A stretch of 64,000 nt of DNA from Embiotoca jacksoni. Taxonomy: Eukaryota; Chordata; Actinopteri; Embiotocidae. The stretch is from NCBI GenBank assembly GCA_022577435.1, contig JAKOON010000006.1, positions 17,706,001 through 17,770,000 on the forward strand, given 5' to 3'. Under the pieces are notes generated by a model. The model was not told the DNA's origin. It saw only the letters and a list, made by a program, of their open reading frames with translations, and made no database searches. Shown piece by piece: positions 1 through 13,100 of the stretch. The position numbers and the translations under genes are program-made. The number at the start of each line of letters is the position of its first letter. The stretch's first letter is position 1.

Positions 1-219
1 TGTTTATGTCGCTGATCTCTCTGACAATCATCAGAAACAGACCTGCGAGGGTGCCACCAACCTTGTTTTAGCAATACACTTACAACAAGTGTTAAATAAT
101 GTGATTGAAATAGTTCTTAATGCATTAAATGATCAAATAACACCAGTTTACACTTGTTGCCTTTGTTGAATATGCCAGAAGCTGTTTTTTATATTTACTA
201 TATGACTTTTGTCCTTCAG

Positions 220-418
220 GTGTGTCCTTCTTGTGTCCTCTACACTCATGGATGACAGGAGAAGAGATGGCCAAAGACATTTTACAACACAGGTATCATC
301 TTACTGTAAAACGGAAGCACCAAATACATGGATTGGACTGCAAAGAAATATTGAAAAGAAGAAAACTAAAGGAGACGTCGAGGTGGAAATTGTACGTGTT
401 TGTCGCGTGTTTGTCGCA

Positions 419-454
<36 letters not shown>

Positions 455-658
455 CCCCGCAGGGGTGTGACGGAGGGCCGTCGAGGTTGGTCGGTGCTGC
501 TGAAGGAGCCGGCTCAATGGGTGGAGCTGGAGGGGTCAGACTACGTCCTGGACCTGATGTCAGACCTGGAGCTTCCTGCTGACTTCCCCAAACATAGCAG
601 CTACTTCATCATCTCTGCACAGGAACCAAACAGAGTGCGGCCCAATGCCAGCATGTGA

Positions 659-749
<91 letters not shown>

Positions 750-3700
750 CCAGTGGTGGATAGATACTATGATACTATAACTTTATACTTTGATCTGAAC
801 TTTTTTTCTCCACTGATAGTACAAATTTTCTCAGGAGTCAGATGTCTATTGATTTATTTAGAAAAAATTTCAAGACATAAAATTATCCAATATTACTCTC
901 AAGCAAAGATTAAAGGAGACAATAAGTACAAAATATGTAGCACAATGTACATTTTCTTTTTTCATCTCTTGACCCCCTCAGATTTATCTTCTGAGCCCTT
1001 CAAGGGGACTCGACCCTCAGGTTGGGAACCACTGGACTGAATGACTAACATTGATGCTTCAATATTGGCAATCTAACAATTATTCAGTCACAGTGGCAGA
1101 GTACTTTTACTTTTGATATTTTAAGTACATTTTGTTGATATTGTATTTGGACTTCACTATTCACTGTGAGATGTCGATGCAGAAACATTGTGACAGAGAA
1201 TTATTACTCAGCTCATTGTTCATCTGTCCAGCCTTCTACCTCACTGTTTTCTGTCCATGCTCACTGCTCTTATGACATTGTTTTCAGCTCATAAAACCCA
1301 GCGTACTCCAAATAAGAACAAAGGAACACAGTTACCGACCAGCTGGTGAATTTAGTGGAGCATTTAGCAGGTGGTGTCATAATAATTCCAGAGGAGTTGG
1401 TAGAGACCAAAAACAGAGCAAAAAGGGAATTAATACTGTTCTTTCACTCACCAGGTGAACACAAACACAACTCTAACTGAATGATAATGTTGCTTATCGG
1501 TGTAAATAAGTGACTCTTTGCATCTTCAGGACATGTTCATAGCTTGTGCATAATGTGTTAAGTAGTCCCTAAGTGGCCCAAAAAAATTTGTGTATTGTTT
1601 GGAGTATTCCAAGTTTAAGAACCACTGAGGACACGGTTTCATCTGATTGTTTTACAGAAGCCTGTTGGGTGGTGGGTTTGACATGAATGATGACATCATA
1701 TCTTCAGCCATACTCAGCACTGATGGACTCAGTCTAGGTACATTATTAAGGCAGACATATTAGTGTATACATTAAGTTTCAATAGTGCAGATTATGAAGT
1801 CCTCTCCTCTCCTCTCCTCTCCTCTCCTCTCCTCTCCTCTCAGACTTGGAGCCTCAGAGAGGGATGGATCGTTACCTCGACAGCCTGTTTGACCCCGTAC
1901 TGTCAGACGGAACTGGAGTGAGTTGCATATTTCACTCACTCCAACACACTTGACCTCCGTGACACACTTACTGTCAGTTACTGTAAAACTCTGAAAGGCT
2001 GCTTTCAGATTAAATCAGGCAATGTGCCACCTCCTGGTATTCCCACATGGCCCGTTTGTGTAACGTCATGTGAACTTTGATCCTTCACAATCCAGGAGGT
2101 GGCGGTAATGCACCTAAAAGCAGAAAAGCAGAAGAACTTTAACCTCCGACCTGTGTGCTTAATATCTTCGTATTCCCTCATGACAGTTGTACAGCTCTAC
2201 AAAGCTCATAACAGCGGTGTTCAGTCTCTCATCTATTTTCACAGTAGCTCAGTAAATAGCAACTTGCTAAAATGCTATGTGATACATGATTGGCCACCGA
2301 AACATATCGGCAAAATTGATTCTGGTTCAACTTCTTCCTGCACAGGCACTGTGGTTATTTTTCTGTACCCCAAGCAGGGCCACTCCCACCGCCTAAATGC
2401 CTTGCCTCCATTCAAATGAATGGGAGGACTGTTGTTTTTCCTGCATTGCCTGATTTGGTGTGAATGCAGCTTAAAGCTCTATTCAATATCTCTATTACAT
2501 CTTTATTTTAATTTAGCATGGAGTGAGCCTTCAGGGAATGAGCTAATTTAAATTTGCACACGGACTAACAGTAAAATTACATGTTTATCGAGTTAAGATT
2601 ACAATCCTTTTTCCAGTCTAATTCCTCAGCTGGAAGTCAGACTTTGAATCCCTCTCAATGATCATGTAGCTCAAGCACAGGTCTGAAACGTTTATTCTTC
2701 TGTGCTGAAGTAAAAGCCTCAGATGGAGTAATACTTGTTGTAGTTTTCAGCCATTATTTCAAATATACTATATGTTTTTTAGAAGAATGGACAAAGCCTG
2801 ACTCTATATTTAAACACAGGCCTTATATAATATATATCTTTGAATATGGACTAGACGGCAGAGGTATAGTGTTTAATGTAAGCTCTTTATGACCTGCTAA
2901 TTCCTTGGACAGCAATAAAATACCAGCATTGCCTCCACAACAAACATTAAATCCACCTCTTCACTGTTCTAAAAACTGCAGTTTCGGTGGTTATCTGATG
3001 ATTGAGTTAAATCCTTCCGACTTTAGTCGGGTCAATGGTGCAGCGAATGCCAGCCTTGTTGGATCTATCAGTCTACAGCCAGGATGGCGATGTGGTGAAT
3101 GTTAGCCGCGCTATCGGATGTGGCTGACAGGAATTAGCATGTATCAGATGTGTTCGACAGACCTCTCCCGCCCAGCAACCTATTACGTTACCCAGTTACC
3201 ATAACTGTCACAGCCACCAGATCGCCACGGTGATTTCCCACCCAGGCAACGTGGGGATCTGCTTACGATGGACTGACACTCTGGCAAATGAAGGGCTTAC
3301 TATTTAATGAGACATGGCCTACAAACACACACACACTCTTGAGGATTTATGGGTCAGTGGCTGATTTCTGATGGAACGGCTGCACATTGAAGAGGGGGTG
3401 TCCTCTGAACTGCAATACCGCTAACGGCCACTAGGGGCTGGCTCCAAAAAAACCTCTGCCTCCAACAGACTTCCATTTGAAAAGCGTCAACTTCTGTCAT
3501 GTAATACATTATGGTGAAATTCGCTAAATTCACTCCCTCTGATCAATGCTGTGGTCCCTCTAAAAAATAACTCTTTAATAAATTTAATGTTAGGCTCCAA
3601 AAAGAGGTCTCTTTGATGACGCATCTGATTTGACTGACATGTCTGGGGTGCGGTCAGGTTGCTCGTATAGATAGGTGGGCAAAGTGCCCTCGAGTTCACA

Positions 3701-6418
3701 GTCAGATTCATCCCTCGTTCCTCTACAGCTCGTCCAAATATGGTAACTGGTGGCTCCAAAAACCTCCAGAAAGATGGCAACAGCCAAAATGCCTAACTTA
3801 AGCTTCTTTAACCAGTGGGTGGGTTGCCACTTGGGACAAACCAAATTCACACAGGGGAGGGGAAGGAGATTTTTCAAGTCTTCCTTGATCTGGCTTCATC
3901 TTTGCATTGAAATTGTGATCAGATTTCAGTTTGAAGTCTGTGCCTGTCTCTCCGCACAGGAAGTAGAATCAGCTGCAGGACTGTCTAGCAGGATGAAGGG
4001 GGGCGGGGGAGTTAATGGGGGTTGGCAACAACAGAGACAGTCCACCGGCCCCCCACCGCCCCCTGGAGGTCAGTCACCAACATTGGCTCTTCACTGGCCT
4101 CATAATAATAATTGGCGAGTGCCATGACACAAATGCTCAGAATCAGACAGAAATGTGATGTGTGTGTGGTTGTGTGTTTGTGTCCACAGCTGTGAGAGTC
4201 CTTCCTGTGGGAGGCGTGATGTCGCCTCCTGTCGCTGCGATGGCACCTGTAACACCTGGTTTGTATCGAGTGCGATGACAAATGTGAGGAAAAAAATTAA
4301 TCAAACGTTTTCCATCCCTTCATCCTGTTTACTGTGTTCCTCCTCCAGATGCCCAGCAGGCTGTTTTGGCCCAGCAGCAGCAGGCGATTGTGAACCAGCA
4401 GGCCATCATCATGGTAACCCCTCCGTTTGAATCTGTTTATGTGTTTCACTGCTTTCATTTTGGATGTGATGCATCATTTTCCTGTTTCTCAGGCCCAGCA
4501 GATGACTATGCAAGCTATGGCCATGGTCAGCCCAGTGACGAGCCCCCCCACCTCCCCGATCACGAGTCCTCCCATGAGTCCCCTGCTCCCTCACCCTCCG
4601 AGCCCTTATGCCCCCGCCAGCTCATATACTGTCATCCCTCCAAGTCCGTATGCGAACATCCCACCGAGCCCCTACGCCAACTTCACTCCCACTCCCTTCG
4701 CTGCAGCAGTGATCCCGCCCAGCCCCTATCCTCCCTTTGCTCAACAGGAACAAACTCCATCACAGCCTCAAGCTCATCCTCCTGCTGATCCACAGCCCAG
4801 GGCTCGGCCTCAGCCTCACCCCTCCCACGCCAGCTCCAAACCTGAGCCGAGCTCCACAAAAATGAACAAAGTTGAGCCAGCACAGCCGAAAGCTAACCCT
4901 GCTGCACAGGTCAGTAACTCTGAGACATGTGAGGTAACAGCGCACACTGACATACTGCATAATGATTCAGCTCTGCTGAGTGTACAGAAGATGTTGTAGC
5001 TGCTGTTGTAAACTTCAAGCAACAAGCTCATCCAAGGAAAAATATGCTCTCAAAATGAGATGCAGTTTTCTGTTTGTTTAGAAGAACTCAGATAATGAAC
5101 ACTAGCTGAAACAAACAGAACAACAAAAAAAAAGATCTCAGATAGTAAACCCACTAATGTGCTCTGCCTATTCATTCAGGGGAAATCAAATGTATTTGAA
5201 AGTGAAATAAAAATCTTCAAACAAAAGTGAGACGGGCCTGAAGGGTGATGCAGATGTAGCATCGGTGACAAATGTTTGGTTATTATCTTTGAAATGGTTG
5301 CTTTCTTCCACAGAAATCATTTTCAGTCTCATGAAGCCTCATGAGATATCATGAAGGAATAAAATGAAAATAATCATGCTGAACTGCAGTGTCAGTGTGC
5401 TTTTTCTTTGCTTTGACATTGATCTCTCCGACAGGATCACAGGAGACAAAATTCAGTGTCTGCACTGAGCTGGAGTACAAACTGTGTGTCCTCTCTGCGT
5501 GGCCCTTTCAGGTTCAGTCAGGTCAGGACAGCGTCCCTCAGAGAAAGGCTCCGGGCGTCCCCATAAACAAGGACAAACCAGCCAAGAAATTTGGTAAGAA
5601 AGAGCCCGAGCGAGAGAGAAACAGAAGATCCCTTCAGTCCTTTCAACTACAGCTACTATTTTAGAGCTTTACACAACAAAGGGGAACTTACTGTCTGTGT
5701 TGTTCTCTGTGTGTGTGTGTGTGTGTGTGTGTGTAGCCCCAGTGGTGACTACTGCGCAGCCCCCTCCTGGAGAGGTGGTGAAGTATACACCTCAGACTTC
5801 AGATCACATCGTTCCCAGCCAAGACATCCAAGGTAGCCTCATTTAACAGGTGTACAGTTTTCTGTGGGATTGTGTGCGTCCCGTGGTTGTTGTTCATGTC
5901 TTGATTCTCTTGACAAAGTGTTTGTGGGCATGATGCATGCCCATGCTCTACGTTTACTTAATGCTTCATATTATTTTAAAGAAATCATCAAAAGGTACAA
6001 CTCTCCACCACCAGCACCAGAGCAGCTGTCAGCTGGCAAGAGGTGAGGTTACACACACACACACACTCACACTCACACTCACTCTGATTAGGATTGAGGA
6101 GTCAGCTCAGGAGTGATATTCTCTCTCCAGTAAATAGACAGACAGAATTAACTGCACGCTGTAAAGCCCGGGCTAAAACAGACCGCCAGCAGACACTCAC
6201 TGTGATGTTAGTTCTTGCATTAAGCACAGAATGACTGTATTTACACATAATAAACACAAATACAGATTATTCACTGCACTGTATTTTTAGTGTGATGTTG
6301 ACACCTTGCTGGATGCGTTTAGGAGACCAGAGGGGAAATTTAAGAAGAAGCAGACGCCTCGGGATGAAGCTTTGCAGATCCTCAAACCCCAGATGGACAA
6401 CCCTCCTGCTCCACAGGT

Positions 6419-6462
<44 letters not shown>

Positions 6463-9398
6463 CAAACCACTGAATACACAGCCACAGATTAATGCGAGCA
6501 GCCCATGCAGCGATTAGACATTGTAACAAATCATATAAGGAAATGGTTTTGTGTCCCTCCAGCCCAAACATTCTGTCGCCCCGTCACCGTCTGCTTCTGC
6601 AATGAAAGGAGCGGGGTTTAAACCCACCAAGAGCACAAAGACGACGGTACCTGCTCGGCACCTCCCCATTCCTCCTCCAGGTACTCACATCCATACCCAC
6701 AGTATATACTCTTCCACATACAGACGAGGCTGAATTACGTTACATTGTTACGTGAGTTTTCTGGTTTGTTTGGATCCACTGTTTCTCACTAGAACAGGTC
6801 ATATGCACCACAATCTTAGCATTATGATAGGTGCGTTTCCAATCTGACAAAAAGCCTGCAAATATTTTTTATTTTTTTTATTTTCTTCATGATTTATTCT
6901 TTTTCTTTAAGCCCACAGCACCAAAAGTGTAAAAAACAATCCAGTGAAGAACCTGCAATGAACCAGCTAATGTTGATTTTAGGTGTTTATATATTCATTG
7001 ATCCTCTAAGACAACCTGTTTAATTAATAGTCTTTAAAAAAAACAACAACAACAACAACAACAAAAATCCATTTAGTGCAGTTAAGGCCAAGCACCAACT
7101 GGAATATTCTAAATTATTGTACCACTGCGAGGCTCCACCTGGTGGAACGAAGTAGCCCTGCTCAATCACAGTACAACTGGCCCAAACATTTAGGTCTTTT
7201 AATTTAACTTTATTACAAACAACAGTTATTAAATATACACATCACACAACAATGATGTAAAAAAATTAGGTGTTAATTATGAAGGTACTTTTGTGTCTTT
7301 ATTTTACAAGCATAAAAACTGTTTTAGGAGCAAATCTCTGAGAACAAAATGATTTGGATTGTAAACAAACTCTCCTTTTGGTCACAGACTTTGCTTGTGT
7401 CACAAAAATTGTGGCTGCGAGAAAAACTTTTGTTTGTGAGTTGAGTCGGATGTAATGGGCGAGACCTTCACTCATGGAGGAGACATGAGTTTCTATCATA
7501 CAGTCTGGTTTGTACTTGTGGATTTGTACTTGGATCCACAGCAGGGCTGTAGACGCACACCTCGTTCCCCCCAGCGACAGGAGACGAGTGTGTGTTGAGC
7601 AACAAAGAGAGAAAGGAAATTTGCTCTCAAAACTGTTTTTTATGCTTGCGTAAAAAAAGACACAAAAGTACATTTATATTAATCATTTAACTATTTTAAA
7701 GTATAATGTTACATTTTTGAGCATGTCAGCGAGCTGTGGACTTCCAGTCTTGTTTCAGAGTTTGACTGACGGTAACACAAAAATGAAATGTGACCCGTTC
7801 GATACAGTTTCCCGAGAGCTTCCAGTCGAGACAGAGACCATCCAGACGCAGCTTCATCAGCGCACCAATGAAGAGCACTACACCTACACCAACGTTCCCT
7901 GGAGGCTGTATCTCAGGAAGGAGGTGTGCACATACACAAACAAAACAAATCTCATGAGGTGTCCTGGTAGCCTAAGGGTTATTTACTGACCTGTATCTCT
8001 GCAATCACTATCAATTTAGTAGAAAAAACATGAAAAAAGACCTAATGATCCACTGTCAAAATGTTTGGTTTCCACTGTATTGTTTTTCTTTTGCAGGTTT
8101 TCTATCCCAAAGACAGCTTCAACAATCCTCTGGTGCTGGATCTAATTTTCAAACAGGTAACTTTTCATTAATTTAGCTTTTTTTTTTTTTTTTACATCCA
8201 ATTTGTGTTTAGCTGATTACAGAAAAAAAAAAAAAAAAAAAGATCCAACTAAAGTATTTCTAACAATTTCTCCTCCCCTCTCCTCGTCCTCATCCTCGTC
8301 TTCGTCCTCTTCCTCTTCCTCTCCTGCCATCCTCCAGATCGTGAATGACACCCTGTCGGAGGCGTGTGTTCGCATCACCCGCGATGAAAGGCAGAAAATG
8401 AAAGCTCTTTTTGGTAGTCTGTCTGTTCTTCCTGGAGACATTTTTTTAAGATCGGATGCTCTCTAATCCAAACACATCTCTTTGACATTCACGAGTCTGT
8501 GTGTCTGTTTGTGTGAATTGCAGCTAAACACGGTGTTGAACAGAATATGGATCCAGTGGAGGAGCACGTGAAGAAAACAATAGTGACAGCAGCCAGGGAA
8601 ACCTGGGAGATATACTTCTCCCGACTCTTCCCCGCCTCGGTGAGGGTGATGATGTGTCCTTTGAGGAAAATCCTCACTGAGTGTGTTATTGTCATTTTTA
8701 TCAAACCTCTCGTTGGTTCTATGTGTTCCTGTGTGTGTGTGCAGGGTAGTGTAGGAACAGGTGTGCAGGTGCTGTCAGTGTCGCACAGCGGTATCAAATT
8801 GCTGAAGACAGTGAAGAGCAGCACTGCAGTTCCAGATTACTTCAGAGTCCTGCAACCTTACACGTACGTGATGTTTTTTTTCTGTTTTTTTGTTTGCAAA
8901 TTCTTATCAGCATTTCTATTATCTATTTGATAAAGAATTAAAGAAAATTGTATTTTACAATTTAGAGCTGGTGTCAGGTGAGTTATCAGTCACAGACAAA
9001 TACTTCAATTTATCTTGACTTTCTTTAAATCATTCAGATGAACATTGATTTATGAATATCGCCTCACTGTGTTTTTGAAAGTTCTACTAAAATAGTGGCT
9101 TTTGTATTTTGCAATATCTTGTTTTTTTTATTGGGCAACATATCAACTAATACCAATGTATTTGGTAAAGTTAATGATCATTATGGTTGCTGCTTCATGT
9201 TTGCATAAGTAAGTGTATGTAACTTCTAAAGTGCTTTGTGTTTTCTCAGTTATGCAGACATCCTGTTTGTGACCATCCCATCAGACAACATGCTGGAGTT
9301 CAATCTGACCAATGAGAAGCTGATCCTGTTCTCAGCCAAGGCACCACAAGTCAAACATCTCATCGACAGCTTCATCAATGAGATCAAAAAGGCACAGT

Positions 9399-9441
<43 letters not shown>

Positions 9442-10101
9442 TGTGTATGTACAGCTATATTTGTGAGAAAATCCATTGACATGATGCAGAGCAGCCCAAA
9501 TTCTTTCCTATAAAGGGACAAAAAGTGCATCTGAATGGAGGACCGCAGATCAAAAATGTATGTTTAGGTTATGTGAATTTACATTACATTAAAATGTTAT
9601 ATATCTTATTTAACATTAAATTGCAAATCAAAAATATCATTAAAATTCAAATAATACTCTTTTTTAGTCCTTTTTTTTTCACATTTTCCCTCGTCACTCT
9701 CCCACTGCCTCGACCTCTCATCTTGACTGGCAGCTGAAAGTCAGCGATGAAGGACACACTAACAGCACCTGAGCATCAGCAGGAGAGAGACAACACCACA
9801 AATCTTTGTAGATAAGATGTAGGCCTATGCCAGTAATTAGGGAATCTTAAGAGCAGTACGCTTTACGTTGCTGTCATTTCATGTACTTTTTAGCTGCACA
9901 AAATATACAGTTTACAGTGACATAATGCATTCCCTAGACCCTTACTCAAACCTTAACACTCACAACAAATCATGAATCCCAACCCTAACCCTGACATGAA
10001 CCGAATTTTAACCTTAACCCTCAAACCAAATCTTTACCCTCAAACAGCCCTTTGAAGGTCCTCACTCCGATGGTCTAAAAGGAAAACTGCTGCTCTCAAA
10101 G

Positions 10102-10184
<83 letters not shown>

Positions 10185-13100
10185 TCTTCCGATTTTTTTT
10201 AAACCTTCTATTTTAAAAAAGAAAACATCATCAAACACACATATGAACTCTAATTCGTAATTTCTTTTAACTGGTACAGCGGTAATTTAGTTTCTTCACG
10301 TGTATTATTCCTTTTTTTTCCTCTTAGGACTCAGACTATGTGATTGCAGAGCGCAACTTTGTGACAGACAACCGCTCGATGCTCAGTTTCCATAAAGGTG
10401 ACATCATCAGGCTGCAGGTGATGGACGGGCTGGAGAAAGGTACGACGCTGCTGTTACATTCGGGGTAAATCTGCGATGTGAACATTTTCATATACTGTAT
10501 ATTGCCCCTGTGTGTCTCCTCCAGGTTACAGCTATGGCTGCGTAGTGAGGAAGAAGGTGGTGTTCCTGGAGGAGCTGAAGAGAGACACTCAAGACTTCGG
10601 TGAGGCTTCATCAAATCAGTCACATCAATAAACTTCATGTTTTTGCATGTGGTACCCAGATGTATGCATTGTGGCAGAAGCCCAAATATAAACAATGTGA
10701 CAATTCAGACTGGTAGCTTTAAAAGATTCACGAACCTGGCCTGTGTACCCTGGAGACACGATGGTATTTATAGGCCATTTTTAAAGAAAAATTGCTGCAG
10801 TGATGTTGACAGTGCCAGCGGCATTCTTTAAATGCAATATTGTATCAGAAAATGATTTTCCCGATGGGAGATGGCAATGCAATTTGAAAAATATTGATTT
10901 ATGTTGTTACTGGAGGACATAAAAGATGAAATAGGATCACAGATGTCACGTCCAACAGTTACTGGATCAGACAGACGGCAGTGAAAGTGCACCAGCACAC
11001 ATATTTGTAATTTATTGTGTTGTATTTGTTTTTCTTTGAATCCTGAAATCTGGACTTAAAAAAAGAAAACAGTCCATAAATGAACGACACAGAGCACTCC
11101 ATGTTTTTTATTTACATCCTGCACCATTCAAACCTCTGAGGTCTAGTACCCTCTGTGACTGGCAACATAAAAAGAAAACACTTCTTCATACATGCAACTT
11201 TAATGTGAGTAGAAGATATGAGCTGCCTGACACATTTTCTATCAACCATTCGGCATGAAACATAAACCGTTTTGGGAAAATTGCAGGTACGCGTGTGCTC
11301 CCCACAAATTAACAGCTTTAGGCTGTTTGGTTACAGCAGAATAAGCTATAAACACAAAACCAACATGTTATCACCTTATAAGTTTTAATTGTTTGCGTCA
11401 GTTATCTTTTAAATAAATTTGAAGTCTAAAAATAATTTGATTTAATATAGCTTGTAAGCAAACATTTGCCTCGTTGCACATCCAGAACCGTGGTTCTCTG
11501 TTTTATTTTTTATCAGCCTCCCAGGTAGCTATCCAGCTCTTTATGTTCTCTTCGGTGCTGGACAGGAGCTGCAGCAGAAAGAGCTGCATGCCGCTGCTTG
11601 AAATGAAGTCGATGAGAGCAGTGAGACTGAAACAAAACACTGAAGCACCGAGTTGTGAAACCAAAACAATGAGCTAAAAGATGCTAAAACACTCCATCGA
11701 CGTACTGGAAACGGCAGAGTTGTAATTCTCTGTGGTTTCGTCAATACAAAGAATATCATCGTCACATCGTACAGTCATTTAATCCATTGTAAATATAAAA
11801 ATATTGATTATAACAATGTTAATTTTATTGGTTTAAGACTTTGTAAGCTTTCACGATGGATGTTCCTTCATGTAAAGGTTGGGACAAAGGTTGAGTTTAG
11901 CATGTAGTGACGATATTTGGGATAACCTCCAGCCAATTGATGTAAATCAGTACAATGTTGTCACAAGTGACAAACACCCCCTCGTGTGCAGTATCTACCA
12001 CTGAGGGCTGCTTCATGTGGCAGGTTATCAGTGTAACAGTGGAGGAGAGTCAGGTCTCGTAAATGATCGAGAAAAGCCTGCAGATAAGGATCTGACATGT
12101 TTAAATGAAAAGCTGACTGCTATTAGAGGAAAGGCAGATAGAGATCAGGACTTGCAGCAGAGGGATGGCTTGTTACGGGACACGGAGCAGGTGCGTGCCT
12201 TTTGTGCAGCTGCATTTCATAATCCCTCTGCTCTGTGTTTGTGCACCAGGCTGGAAGTTCGGCGCTGTGTTCGGCCGCTCCGCTTCGTTCCCCGCCGAGT
12301 GCGTCCATCCTGTTGCTCCTCCCGACTTCCTGTCACTGCCACTCGACCGCAAGGCCGAGCCTCGCGGTGGAGCGGGACAGTTTGCAGTGTCATCAGCTGT
12401 TGCTGTTGCCGTGGCGTCCACCATGGCTGCGCATGAGATAGATCAAACGATTGAGGTTCACAGGCACACACACACACACATACAGATTGTTTTTTTCCTG
12501 TCAAACTGAACTCAGATTGATTTTCACTGTCACTCTATGCCTTTCAGAAAGTTTCCCTTGATGGCTTTGATGGAGATCTGGATGAGAGAGCCCTGCAGGA
12601 CAGTAAATATGACATGTTGGAGTTTGCCAAGAAGTACTTCAGACCGGTCCCCAGCAGGAAGGGGTGAGACCGAGACGCAAACACACAGGTGTTGAAATCC
12701 AAGGGTAGAAAGTGATAAAGTACACATGCACGAATTCTGTATTGAAGTACAGACTAAAGATACTGCTTTACTTATTTCCATTGTATCAGTCGTTACAATC
12801 ATCCCTGCCAACACTCCACTCTCTCCTGCCTTTCTCCCTTAATTTAAGACCATCTCCGACACCCTCCTGTTTTGTGGTTTCTCCCAGTAAACTCCCGTAA
12901 TTTGCTTGGCCCTCAGACTTTCCTGGGAGATAATCATCAGACATGGATCTAAAAGTTTAACATGTTTGTCTGAGGTTACTCAAACTGACAGATGGACATT
13001 TTCACAGTATTTATACAGCACCTAGACCTGCTTTATTACCAAAAAATGAAATGTAAATGTGAATTTATACAATATGGGACATTTACAGTATTAACTCCAT

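Noticed and set aside
659..746. CRISPR-like or coding repeat from His-Thr or Cys-Val open frames
   Set aside because: These frames are simple CA/TG microsatellites read as codons; this is a vertebrate genome.
9945..10040. Interstitial telomere repeat
   Set aside because: Only scattered CCCTAACCCT-like words, no regular TTAGGG array.
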